This document shows, piece after piece, positions 45,205 through 52,709 of a DNA stretch of 64,000 nt (the stretch's first letter is position 1; each line of letters opens with the position of its first letter). The notes below the pieces were generated by a model. It was given only the letters and a program-made list of their open reading frames with translations. It was not told the DNA's origin and did no database searches. The position numbers were made by a program, and so were the translations under genes. The stretch comes from Pedobacter roseus (lineage in GTDB: Bacteria; Bacteroidota; Bacteroidia; Sphingobacteriales; Sphingobacteriaceae): the NCBI RefSeq assembly GCF_014395225.1, contig NZ_CP060723.1:186001-250000 (forward strand), given 5' to 3'.

Positions 45205-45393
45205 ATGGATATGGAGTTTGATTTAAATATAGAAACTATTGTGCGCCAGCATGATATAACCATAGAAGAGGTGCTTTCAAAGCGAATGTTTTCGCATTTT
45301 ACCGAGGAGCAGGCAAAGGATGTGATCCTTACTATCAAAAAAATGTCTATAATCATTTTTAATGCAAGTGAAAAAAGGGAGCAAAAAACTTGA
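45205..45393 (+). CDS. Small acidic protein before the integrase
   Basis: A frame from 45046 runs through, but its first 53 codons are unlike protein; the ATG at 45205 gives a 62-residue, helical protein (MDMEFDLNIETIVRQHD... HFTEEQAKDVILTIKKMS) that looks genuine. It precedes the serine integrase by 52 bases on the same strand. A role in directing recombination is possible but only by position. Confidence 0.5.
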   Translation: MDMEFDLNIETIVRQHDITIEEVLSKRMFSHFTEEQAKDVILTIKKMSIIIFNASEKREQKT

Positions 45394-45444
45394 TAAAATA
45401 ATTGATTATTAGTATCTTATAGTGTAATCAAAGAAGTATTATTT

Positions 45445-47058
45445 ATGTCAGAAATCTTTTTTTTCGACTCGTTTGCAAAAGGGAAACAAAATAAAAAAGT
45501 TTCCAAAAGCTTGGAATGCGTTATCTATACAAGGGTTAGTAGTAAAGAGCAGGCTGATAATTTAAGTCTGGGAACCCAATTGAAGGCCTGTACGCTATAC
45601 GCAGAGAAATTCGGGTTTAATATCGCCGCTCAGTTTGGAGGAACTTATGAAAGCGCTGAGAACGATGAGAGAAAACAATTTACTGCTATGCTTTCTTTCG
45701 TGAAAAAATTCAAAGGAAAAATATCTTCTATTTTAGTGTACAGCCTGGAAAGGTTTTCAAGAAATGATAATTCAATCTGGCTTAGTGGGGAGTTGAGGCG
45801 TTTAGGGATAGAAATAATTTCTGTAACACAACCTATCGATACCTCAAGTGCTTCAGGCCAGATGCAACAAAAATTACTGTTCCTGTTTGGTGAGTTTGAT
45901 AATCAGCTGAGAAAGCAAAAATGTAGTGCAGGTATCAAGGAGATGTTATTGCGTGGCGATTGGCCGACTAGCCCTCCATTGGGATTCGAGATCGACCGTT
46001 CTAAAAACAAAAGGCAAATTGTTATAAATGCTAAGGGGAGGCTCATTCGTCAGGCGTTCGAATGGAAAGCGTACGAAAATGTGTCAAATGAAGTCATCCG
46101 GGACAGGTTGGCCCAGCGAGGACTAAAGTTGATTCATCAGCGTATATCAGAAATTTTTAGAAATCCCTTTTATTGTGGCTTGATGGTGCATAATATGTTA
46201 GAGGGGCAGGTTGTTGTCGGCAATCATGAAAAATTGGTTAGTAGGGAGCTTTTTCTTAAAGTTAATGGCATACTGGACAAGATTTCTCATGGTTTTTCAC
46301 TCAATGAGGAGAATGTGCACATTCCTTTGAAGCGCTTTATGTTTTGTGCTGAATGTGAGAAGCCCTTGAGCGGCTACCTAAACCGCAAAAAGAATATATA
46401 TTATTATAAGTGTAAAACCAAAGCTTGTTGTAATAATAAAAATGCAGACTCGCTAAATTCCAGATTTGCCGATATCCTTGATTTCTTCAAAATTGACGTA
46501 GCCATAGATTATATTGAATTATTGGTTGAGCAGGTCGCCGCGACATTCAATCAGTTGACTCAGAATAAGCAAGCAGACCTTTTGGAGTTGGAAAACAGCC
46601 ACCGGGAAATAAAGAGGAAAGTAGAACGATTAGAGGAAAGGTATATTGAAGAAGATCTCAGTCAGGAGCTTTACAAAAAATATCATGAGAAATATTCAGA
46701 GGAAAAAAAGGAAATTGAGCGGAATTTGCTTGTCCTCTCAAGTAAAAGTTCGAACCTAGTGAAATGTGTTAGGTTGGCGATAGAATATGCCACTCAACTA
46801 CCTTTAAGCTGGCTTTCTGGGGACTATCACACCAAGCAACAACTGCAAGCATTACTGTTCCCTAGTGGTATGAGTTACGATAAGAAAAACGATAAAGTTC
46901 GAACCAGTGAAATAAATTTAGTCTTTTTGTATATCGCTCATTTTCAGCAAATTATGCTTAAAAAGGAAAGAGGCATACCAGAATTAAATCTGAATTATGC
47001 CTCTTTCGCCGATTCGGTAGCGGGGAGCAGGATCGAACTGCCGACCTCAGGGTTATGA
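45445..47058 (+). CDS. Large serine recombinase (integrase)
   Basis: This 537-residue protein has the resolvase/invertase N-terminal domain with YTRVSSKEQ (nucleophile Ser32) and SLERFSRN, a recombinase domain (GIKEMLLRGDWPTSPPLGFEI), a zinc beta ribbon (FCAECEKPLSGYL...YYKCKTKACC) and a coiled coil (about residues 355-430). The C-terminal 14 residues (SVAGSRIELPTSGL) are encoded antisense to the tRNA-Met gene, and the stop codon at 47056-47058 overlaps the anticodon. It catalyses integration and excision at this tRNA, as position suggests. Confidence 0.95.
   Translation: MSEIFFFDSFAKGKQNKKVSKSLECVIYTRVSSKEQADNLSLGTQLKACTLYAEKFGFNIAAQFGGTYESAENDERKQFTAMLSFVKKFKGKISSILVYSLERFSRNDNSIWLSGELRRLGIEIISVTQPIDTSSASGQMQQKLLFLFGEFDNQLRKQKCSAGIKEMLLRGDWPTSPPLGFEIDRSKNKRQIVINAKGRLIRQAFEWKAYENVSNEVIRDRLAQRGLKLIHQRISEIFRNPFYCGLMVHNMLEGQVVVGNHEKLVSRELFLKVNGILDKISHGFSLNEENVHIPLKRFMFCAECEKPLSGYLNRKKNIYYYKCKTKACCNNKNADSLNSRFADILDFFKIDVAIDYIELLVEQVAATFNQLTQNKQADLLELENSHREIKRKVERLEERYIEEDLSQELYKKYHEKYSEEKKEIERNLLVLSSKSSNLVKCVRLAIEYATQLPLSWLSGDYHTKQQLQALLFPSGMSYDKKNDKVRTSEINLVFLYIAHFQQIMLKKERGIPELNLNYASFADSVAGSRIELPTSGL
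47018..47058. other. Attachment-site region: tRNA 3' part overlapping integrase end
   Basis: The 3' half of the tRNA gene forms the end of the element, since the integrase frame enters it from the element side. The crossover must lie in or near this stretch. The exact core needs the other junction, which is outside the window. Confidence 0.5.
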
Positions 47059-47091
47059 ATCCTGCGCTCTAACCATCTGAGCTACCCCGCC
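47018..47091 (-). tRNA. tRNA-Met (anticodon CAT)
   Basis: The minus strand folds as a full cloverleaf: acceptor GGCGGGG/CCCCGCT, D stem GCTC/GAGC, anticodon loop TTCATAA with CAT at positions 34-36, T stem GGCAG/CTGCT (last pair G-T) and TTCGATC loop. CCA is not encoded. The G1-T72 pair argues for an elongator (or a lysidine-modified Ile tRNA), not an initiator. A31-C39 is a mismatch at the base of the anticodon loop. A TATATTTG box (47146-47153, minus strand) may be its -7 element. Confidence 0.95.
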
Positions 47092-47509
47092 GGGTTAATA
47101 TTTACATAATAACGTAAATACCAATGTGGTTATTTTTAAGAGCTGCAAATATAGAATAAATATACATTTTAATAAAAAGAAATGTGAAAAATACTTTAAG
47201 GCCTTAATGCTCAGTAAATTTAATTGATTTTGAGACGCTGTGAAATTGAAATTAACAATTAAAAAGGGGTGGTTTTTTGATTTAATGGCAGGGTAAAACG
47301 TCACTTTTCTTCATTTCGTTAAATTAAACAGTATGGGAGCGTTTAAATTAAATACTGGCCATAACAATAAGCTTTTTGAGCCGGATCATGTCGGAATATT
47401 GCTGCATTTGATTGTCGGATGCTGAAAAAAGGATGCCTTTAGCGTAATTAAGTGTGTTTTCCGGTAAAAGAGGTTGGGTTTTGATCTTTCGAAGTGCTGT
47501 TTAATACTT

Positions 47510-47719
47510 AATAAGTTCAACGTCGAGCTTATTAAGTACTAACGAGGATAAAATAAGTATTAATGAGGATGAAATAAGTTCAAAGCCGAGCTTATTTTGT
47601 ATTAATTAGTGTGAAATAAGTATCAACGATGGTAAAATAAGTACAAAATTGAGCTTATTTAGTATCAACGCGGATAAAATAAGTTCGAAACCGGGCTTAT
47701 TTAGTTTCAATGAGGGTGA
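47510..47719. repeat. Minisatellite: ten tandem units of 21 bp
   Basis: Ten units of exactly 21 bp run without a gap. They are of two kinds: one begins AATAAGT and the other ATTTAGT or ATTAAGT; several end in GAGCTT and others in GGATAA or GGATGA. Read in one plus frame they give heptapeptides such as ISSKPSL and FSINADK, but there is one stop in unit five, a stop just upstream and no start, so it is not an active gene as it stands. Confidence 0.9.
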
Positions 47720-47906
47720 AGAGCTTTTGGAGCCAGGCGTTTAGCGCCAATTTACGGATTTAAATAATAACCAATTGATCATTTTGGATTTGGAACCGGA
47801 TTTCACCCATCTCCAAAATTAAACATACTACCAATGAAGCACTTTACATACAGTTAACCAATTTAAACAATTAACCGATTAACCATCAATTAAGCAATAT
47901 CCTAAA

Positions 47907-47940
47907 AATCCCCGGCAAGCTCATACAAGCCCACCGGGGA
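47907..47940 (-). terminator. Terminator after the 162-residue gene
   Basis: On the minus strand ATCCCCGG pairs with CCGGGGAT around an 18-base loop that can itself pair weakly (GGCTTG/AAGCT-type bases), and the stem is followed by TTTT. It begins 13 bases after the stop of the gene at 47954-48442. Confidence 0.65.
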
Positions 47941-47953
47941 TATATTTTAATAA

Positions 47954-48442
47954 CTAAGGTTGTGGCGGCGAAACGTTTTTCGCTTTTCGTCGGCCAGGAA
48001 AACGTTGACTGAGGTCGTCGTAAATTGCTTGCGAGCCCAATACACTGGAGCGACTTGCACCTTTTACCGTATGATAAAAAATAAGGGCAGCCTCGTAAGC
48101 TTCGCTTCCTGCTACCATTCCGGCATCTTCTACCGCTGTAATCAGAATATTTAACTGCTGAAAAATATCATACAGGGAGGCAGCCAGTTCATAATCTTTT
48201 GTGGCTTCCTCCAGGTCCATAAAAATGGGTACCAGGCTGGGGTTGTGCCTGGCATATTCAAGCGTTTTTTCTACGAAACTGAGGGTTTTGTTACCCATTT
48301 TTAGCATTCTCCTGCGTTCTTCAGCTTCTAAACTAATGGTTAATGCATTACTTAGGTTGGCTTTAAATGCAACTATTGCATCTGCGCTTGCTTTTAACTG
48401 TTCTGGTGTAATCACCGCCGAAATTCTGTTTTTAGAACTCAT
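47954..48442 (-). CDS. Hypothetical helical protein
   Basis: This 162-residue soluble protein (MSSKNRISAVITPEQLKASA) is helical through most of its length, with MLKMGNKTLSFVEKTLEYA and an ITAVEDAGMVAGSEAYEAALIFYH stretch in two parts. The C-terminus is basic. It resembles helical proteins of about this size in Sphingobacteria of unknown role. It is followed by its own terminator. Confidence 0.7.
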   Translation of the reverse strand: MSSKNRISAVITPEQLKASADAIVAFKANLSNALTISLEAEERRRMLKMGNKTLSFVEKTLEYARHNPSLVPIFMDLEEATKDYELAASLYDIFQQLNILITAVEDAGMVAGSEAYEAALIFYHTVKGASRSSVLGSQAIYDDLSQRFPGRRKAKNVSPPQP

Positions 48443-48743
48443 AATCCTGTTTTTAAATGGTTATAAAATTGTTAAGGTAAACAGCATCAATAACGTTTAT
48501 GCGGACAGGGCTCCGGCACAAACGTTAACAAAATCTTCAAAACCGGGATAAGCAGTTGCCTGCTGGCTTTGAAATTCAATTGTGGGATGAAAAAACAGGG
48601 ATGATGGCTTTACGGTGATTCACGGTAAAACGTAGTTAAAGATAAGATTTTTTTTAAATAAGAACAATTGTTAGTTGATGGTCTTATTTAGTTTGGAGTC
48701 AGTCCGAAGTCCATAGTATTTAGTCCTGAGTCTTGAGTCGGAT

Positions 48744-49015
48744 TCAGCAATTAACCAGTTTAAACAATTAACCAATGACCAATGACCAATAACCAATTGA
48801 ACAATCAAACTATGAACTATTGACTAATGAACCAATGACCAATGACCAATAAAACAATAACCAATGGAACAATAACCAATTGAACAATCAAACTATTGAC
48901 TAATGAACCAATGACCAATTTAACAATCAAACTATGAACTATTGACTAATGAACTAATGAGCCAATGAACCAATGACGAATGAACTAACAAACCAAACTA
49001 TAAACCAAATTCACT
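48744..49015. repeat. Low-complexity array of ACCAATGA-like words
   Basis: The stretch is made of loosely repeated short words (ACCAATGA, AACCAATG, AACAATCAAACTATGAACTATTGACTAATG split in parts), with units of about 7-14 bp and no fixed period. Longer words such as ACAATCAAACTATGAAC and TATTGACTAATGAACCAATG recur exactly. It lies in a 650-base gap without genes. A further region just upstream (48690-48740) repeats GAGTC-type words. Confidence 0.75.
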
Positions 49016-49099
49016 AACTGTTGCAGATGTAGAATAAATTACCTTTCTTTAGAAAAATAATATTAAAAAATCCGGAAATTATCCTGGTAGAGTACTAAC

Positions 49100-49480
49100 A
49101 TGGCAGAAAAGAAAAAATTTACACTCGAGTACGAAGTTAGATCGTCGCCAAGAATATTGTATAGTTTTATTAGCGAACCAAATGGCTTATCGCAATGGTT
49201 TGCAGATGATGTAAATTTCCGCGATCAGGTATATACCTTTACCTGGGATGATGAGCAGTTAAAGGCAAAACTGGTTTCGGTAAAAGAAAATAAACTGGTC
49301 AAGTTTAAATGGCTGGATGATGAACCTCAATGTTATTTTGAGATGGAAATTGTACAGGACGAATTAACCAATGATGTAGCCCTCTCAATCACTGACTTTA
49401 CTACTGACGAGCTCCTTGCAGAGAAAAAATTAATCTGGGACAACCAGATCGATTATCTGATTAGCGTTTTGGGTGCATAA
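49100..49480 (+). CDS. START-like/SRPBCC-domain protein
   Basis: This 126-residue protein has the START-like fold of AHSA1-type proteins: FTLEYEVRSSPRILYSFIS, GLSQWFADDV, FTWDDEQLKAKLV and a C-terminal long helix. It is a soluble protein of unknown ligand. In Sphingobacteria it is commonly encoded directly before the LptF/G-type permease, as here. Confidence 0.88.
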   Translation: MAEKKKFTLEYEVRSSPRILYSFISEPNGLSQWFADDVNFRDQVYTFTWDDEQLKAKLVSVKENKLVKFKWLDDEPQCYFEMEIVQDELTNDVALSITDFTTDELLAEKKLIWDNQIDYLISVLGA

Positions 49481-49498
49481 TATTACCGCCGTATTGTT

Positions 49499-49506
49499 TA
49501 CCTTTG
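49499..49506 (+). promoter_or_regulatory. -7 box candidate before lptF-type gene
   Basis: TACCTTTG matches the Bacteroidota -7 consensus and lies four bases before the GTG start at 49511, so a transcript from it would be leaderless. No correctly spaced TTTG was found upstream (the nearest is 27 bases away), so the call is tentative. Confidence 0.3.
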
Positions 49507-49510
49507 TAGG

Positions 49511-50935
49511 GTGAAAAAAATACATCTTCTATTAATAAAAGCATTTGTGAGACCCTTCATAGCAACGTTTTTTGTTATGATGTTTATCCTGTTGATGTTT
49601 TTTCTATTTAAATGGATTGATGATTTAATAGGAAAGGGCTTTGAATGGTACACCATTTTGGAGCTGATGTATTATGCTTCGGCCGCCAATGTTTCGATGG
49701 CGCTGCCCCTTTCGGTACTGCTTTCTTCCATCATGACTTTTGGAACGCTCGGCGAAAATTATGAACTGGTGGCCATTAAATCGGCAGGTATTTCATTGCA
49801 AAAAGCCATGCGCCCCTTGTTTGTGGTGATCCTGATCCTTACCGTGGCCTCCTTCTTTTTCTCCAATTACATGTTACCCAAAGCCAATTTAAAATTTGGT
49901 TCGCTGCTGTACGATATCCGGAACAAAAAACTTTCTTTCCTGATCAAACCAGGGGTTTTCAATAATGCCATTCCGGGTTATGCTATTCGTGTCGATTCTA
50001 AAGAAGAGGATGGTACTTTGCACAACATCATGATTTACGATCACCGCGAGAATAATGGTATTCCAAAAATTATACTGGCCAAAGAAGGTAAGATGATCAA
50101 AACTTCTGACGGAAAATTCCTGCAACTTAACCTTAAAAACGGCATCCAGTATGAGGAGCAATCCTCAAAAAATGGCATGTACAATCCGAGGCAGGTTTTT
50201 ACACGGAACCGTTTTAAAGAAACCGAGCCCCGGTTTGATCTTTCTTCCTTTAATCAAAGTAGTACCGATCCCAATGCATTTGGTAACAGTACCCCAATGC
50301 TCAACTTAAAGGGCATTGTGAAAAAACGCGATTCGCTTAATAAACAGCTCGATAGTTTAAAGATGAGGACCGTTGCCAACCTCACCAGCAATTTTAAACA
50401 GTTTAATACCACTAAAGGTTATACCAAAATAAAAGCGGTACCTAAAGAAATTAATGATGTGATCCTGAAAAGTATCCCGAACGGATCGCGGAAATTGGCG
50501 CTTGATAATGCAACCAATGTAGTGGCCAATATTATGCAGCATGTACCCAACTGGGGTCCACGACAAACCGATTTAACCGGTGAAATCATTTTCACCACGG
50601 TAGAGTATCAACGCAAGTTTACACTGGCCGCTTCGTGTATCCTGCTTTTCTTTATCGGCGCACCACTGGGAGCGATTATTAGAAAAGGTGGGATGGGTTT
50701 ACCGGTTGTAGTGGCCATTTCTTTCTTCCTGGTGTACCACATCATTACCACCGTGGCCGAAAAATCTGCACGCGAAGGAAACCTGAACCCGATATTCGGT
50801 ATGTGGATTGCGGTAATTGTACTGTCGCCACTGGCTGCATTTTTAACCTATAAAGCCACCGTAGATTCAGCTCTTTTTGATGTAAATTACTACAAACAGC
50901 TTATCGTTAAAGTGTTTAAAAAGAAGGGAAAATAG
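49511..50935 (+). CDS. LptF/LptG-family permease (YjgP/YjgQ)
   Basis: This 474-residue protein starts with GTG (VKKIHLLLIKAFVRPF) and has three N-terminal and three C-terminal membrane segments around a large periplasmic beta-jellyroll (about residues 110-370), the standard LptF/G layout. It helps extract lipopolysaccharide from the inner membrane for transport. A long polar insertion with NQSSTDPNAFGNSTP is typical of the Bacteroidota form. Confidence 0.92.
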   Translation: MKKIHLLLIKAFVRPFIATFFVMMFILLMFFLFKWIDDLIGKGFEWYTILELMYYASAANVSMALPLSVLLSSIMTFGTLGENYELVAIKSAGISLQKAMRPLFVVILILTVASFFFSNYMLPKANLKFGSLLYDIRNKKLSFLIKPGVFNNAIPGYAIRVDSKEEDGTLHNIMIYDHRENNGIPKIILAKEGKMIKTSDGKFLQLNLKNGIQYEEQSSKNGMYNPRQVFTRNRFKETEPRFDLSSFNQSSTDPNAFGNSTPMLNLKGIVKKRDSLNKQLDSLKMRTVANLTSNFKQFNTTKGYTKIKAVPKEINDVILKSIPNGSRKLALDNATNVVANIMQHVPNWGPRQTDLTGEIIFTTVEYQRKFTLAASCILLFFIGAPLGAIIRKGGMGLPVVVAISFFLVYHIITTVAEKSAREGNLNPIFGMWIAVIVLSPLAAFLTYKATVDSALFDVNYYKQLIVKVFKKKGK

Positions 50936-50993
50936 AGGCTTTTTCCTTTACTTACAAATGATATTTTAATCCAAATAATGCGCTATAAGGTTG

Positions 50994-51001
50994 TACATTT
51001 G
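50994..51001 (+). promoter_or_regulatory. -7 box candidate before ribBA
   Basis: TACATTTG fits TAnnTTTG and would give a transcript start near 51008, some 65 bases before the likely start codon. I see no FMN riboswitch in this short leader. Confidence 0.35.
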
Positions 51002-51075
51002 TATGGGTTTATAGTTGCGGCATAAATAGGTTTTACAACACCTTACGCAAGCTTTGCCCCATAATGCTATATAAA

Positions 51076-52287
51076 ATGCAAACGAAATTAAACACAATAG
51101 AAGAAGCCATCGCAGATATAAAAGCTGGTAAAGTTATTATTGTTGTAGATGATGAAAATAGAGAGAACGAAGGTGATTTCTTAACGGCTGCCGAAAATGC
51201 AACCCCCGAGATCATCAACTTTATGGCCACTTATGGACGTGGTTTAATCTGCGCACCCTTAACTGAAGAGCGCTGCAAAGAACTCAACCTAAACCTGATG
51301 GTGGGTAAAAATACCGCAGCTTACGAAACCAATTTCACCGTTTCGGTAGATCTTGTGGGCCATGGTTGTACTACCGGGATCTCAGCAAGCGACCGTTCTA
51401 AAACGATGCTGGCTTTGGTAGATCCTAAAACGGATCCTGAAGAGTTGGGCAGACCGGGGCATATCTTTCCTTTAATTGCCAAAGATGGGGGAGTGATCCG
51501 TCGCGCTGGTCATACTGAAGCAGCTGTAGATTTGGCGCGTTTGGCCGGAATGAAACCAGCAGGTTTGTTGGTGGAGATTTTAAAAGAAGATGGCGAAATG
51601 GCCAGACTTCCGGATCTGTTTAAAATTGCCGAACAACACCAGTTAAAAATTATATCGATTGAAGATTTAATTGCATACCGTTTAAGGATTGATAGCCTGA
51701 TTAAACAGGAAGTAAGCATCGACCTGCCAACTGCATGGGGCGATTTTAAAATGACGGCCTATACCCAGTTGGATAACAATGCCACACACCTGGCCATTTC
51801 TAAAGGCACCTGGAATGCTGATGAGCCTATTTTAGCTCGTGTACACAGTTCGTGCGTAACAGGCGATATATTTGGCTCATGCCGCTGCGATTGCGGTCCA
51901 CAGCTGCACAAAGCTTTGGAGATGATCGAGAAAGAAGGGAAAGGCATTGTGGTATATATGAACCAGGAGGGTAGAGGCATCGGACTGATTAACAAACTGC
52001 GTTCTTATAATTTACAGGATGCCGGTTTTGATACGGTTGAAGCCAATATTAAACTAGGTTTTAAAGGCGACGAACGCGATTATGGCGTAGGTGCACAGAT
52101 CCTGAGATCAGAAGGTGTAACTAAAATGCGCCTGATGAGCAACAATCCAACCAAAAGAGCCGGCCTGATTGGTTATGGTTTAGAGGTTGTGGAAAACATC
52201 CCGATCGAGATTGCCAGTAACGTACACAACGAACGTTATTTAACCACCAAAAGAGATAAAATGGGTCACTCTATTATGAAAGGATAG
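51076..52287 (+). CDS. ribBA: Bifunctional DHBP synthase / GTP cyclohydrolase II
   Basis: From the ATG at 51076 ([18 protein letters not shown]) this is 403 residues. The RibB half holds [25 protein letters not shown] and DRSKT; the RibA half holds [20 protein letters not shown] (zinc cysteines), [10 protein letters not shown] and the terminal NPTKRAGL. It makes both early precursors of riboflavin from ribulose 5-phosphate and GTP. A further in-frame ATG lies four codons upstream. Confidence 0.95.
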   Translation: MQTKLNTIEEAIADIKAGKVIIVVDDENRENEGDFLTAAENATPEIINFMATYGRGLICAPLTEERCKELNLNLMVGKNTAAYETNFTVSVDLVGHGCTTGISASDRSKTMLALVDPKTDPEELGRPGHIFPLIAKDGGVIRRAGHTEAAVDLARLAGMKPAGLLVEILKEDGEMARLPDLFKIAEQHQLKIISIEDLIAYRLRIDSLIKQEVSIDLPTAWGDFKMTAYTQLDNNATHLAISKGTWNADEPILARVHSSCVTGDIFGSCRCDCGPQLHKALEMIEKEGKGIVVYMNQEGRGIGLINKLRSYNLQDAGFDTVEANIKLGFKGDERDYGVGAQILRSEGVTKMRLMSNNPTKRAGLIGYGLEVVENIPIEIASNVHNERYLTTKRDKMGHSIMKG

Positions 52288-52422
52288 CCCAGTTGGCATT
52301 TAGCAATTACCAGTTGGGAATTGCAAACTGAAAACTTAATAAACAGCCAGTAATTGAACATTTGTTCTGCTACTGGCTTTTTTGCTTAATATAGGGTTAA
52401 GTGCGACTATCCTAATATAGTT

Positions 52423-52612
52423 TGTCATCCTGAACGCAGTGAAGGATCTTTATCTAGCGGGTTTTAAAATCATAGGCTGTGGAGTATTAGAGTCCGGTGG
52501 TTCTTCGGCTGGAGATTCTTCACTGCGTTCAGAATGACATGTTCTTCAACAGTTAACCGCTAACTACCATTAATTCATGCGAAATGTCACCCTGAGCGGA
52601 GTTGAAGGGTCG
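52423..52612. repeat. Long inverted repeat with GTCATYCTGAACGCAGTGAAG core, plus a related copy
   Basis: The arms 52423-52449 and 52513-52539 are 27 bp each and complementary at 25 positions. A related word (GTCACCCTGAGCGGAGTTGAA) follows at 52585-52612. The region lies between ribBA and the convergent tamB-like gene, so the structure could also end transcription from both sides. Repeats with this core occur widely in Sphingobacteria genomes, as I recall. Confidence 0.8.
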
Positions 52613-52709
52613 TTACTTTGGAGTTGTGTGTTTGGAGTGGATTAACCGGTTTAAACAATTAACCGATTAATCCCTTAACAATTCAGAAATCAAACAATGC
52701 AACAATAAC

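Larger units (their letters stand above)
1..47058. mobile_element. Integrative conjugative element, right part (left end outside window)
   Basis: A relaxase, oriT candidate, VirB4-type TraG, TraJ-TraN, coupling protein, ArdC and a serine integrase lie in one continuous stretch that ends inside a tRNA-Met gene. This is the content and order of CTnDOT-like ICEs of Bacteroidota. The genes left of the transfer block (restriction-type operon, two-component system, SusCD operon, RteC-type regulators) are accessory in character and are inferred to be cargo. To the right of the tRNA only chromosomal genes and host repeats are seen. No second copy of the tRNA 3' part was recognised in the window, so the other junction is probably to the left of position 1; serine integrases can use very short cores, so an undetected internal junction remains possible. 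Confidence 0.75.

Noticed and set aside
47510..47719. A CRISPR array
   Set aside because: The units are contiguous 21 bp repeats without unique spacers, and no cas genes are present.
48744..49015. A CRISPR array or iteron set
   Set aside because: There is no constant repeat, no regular spacing and no replication gene nearby.
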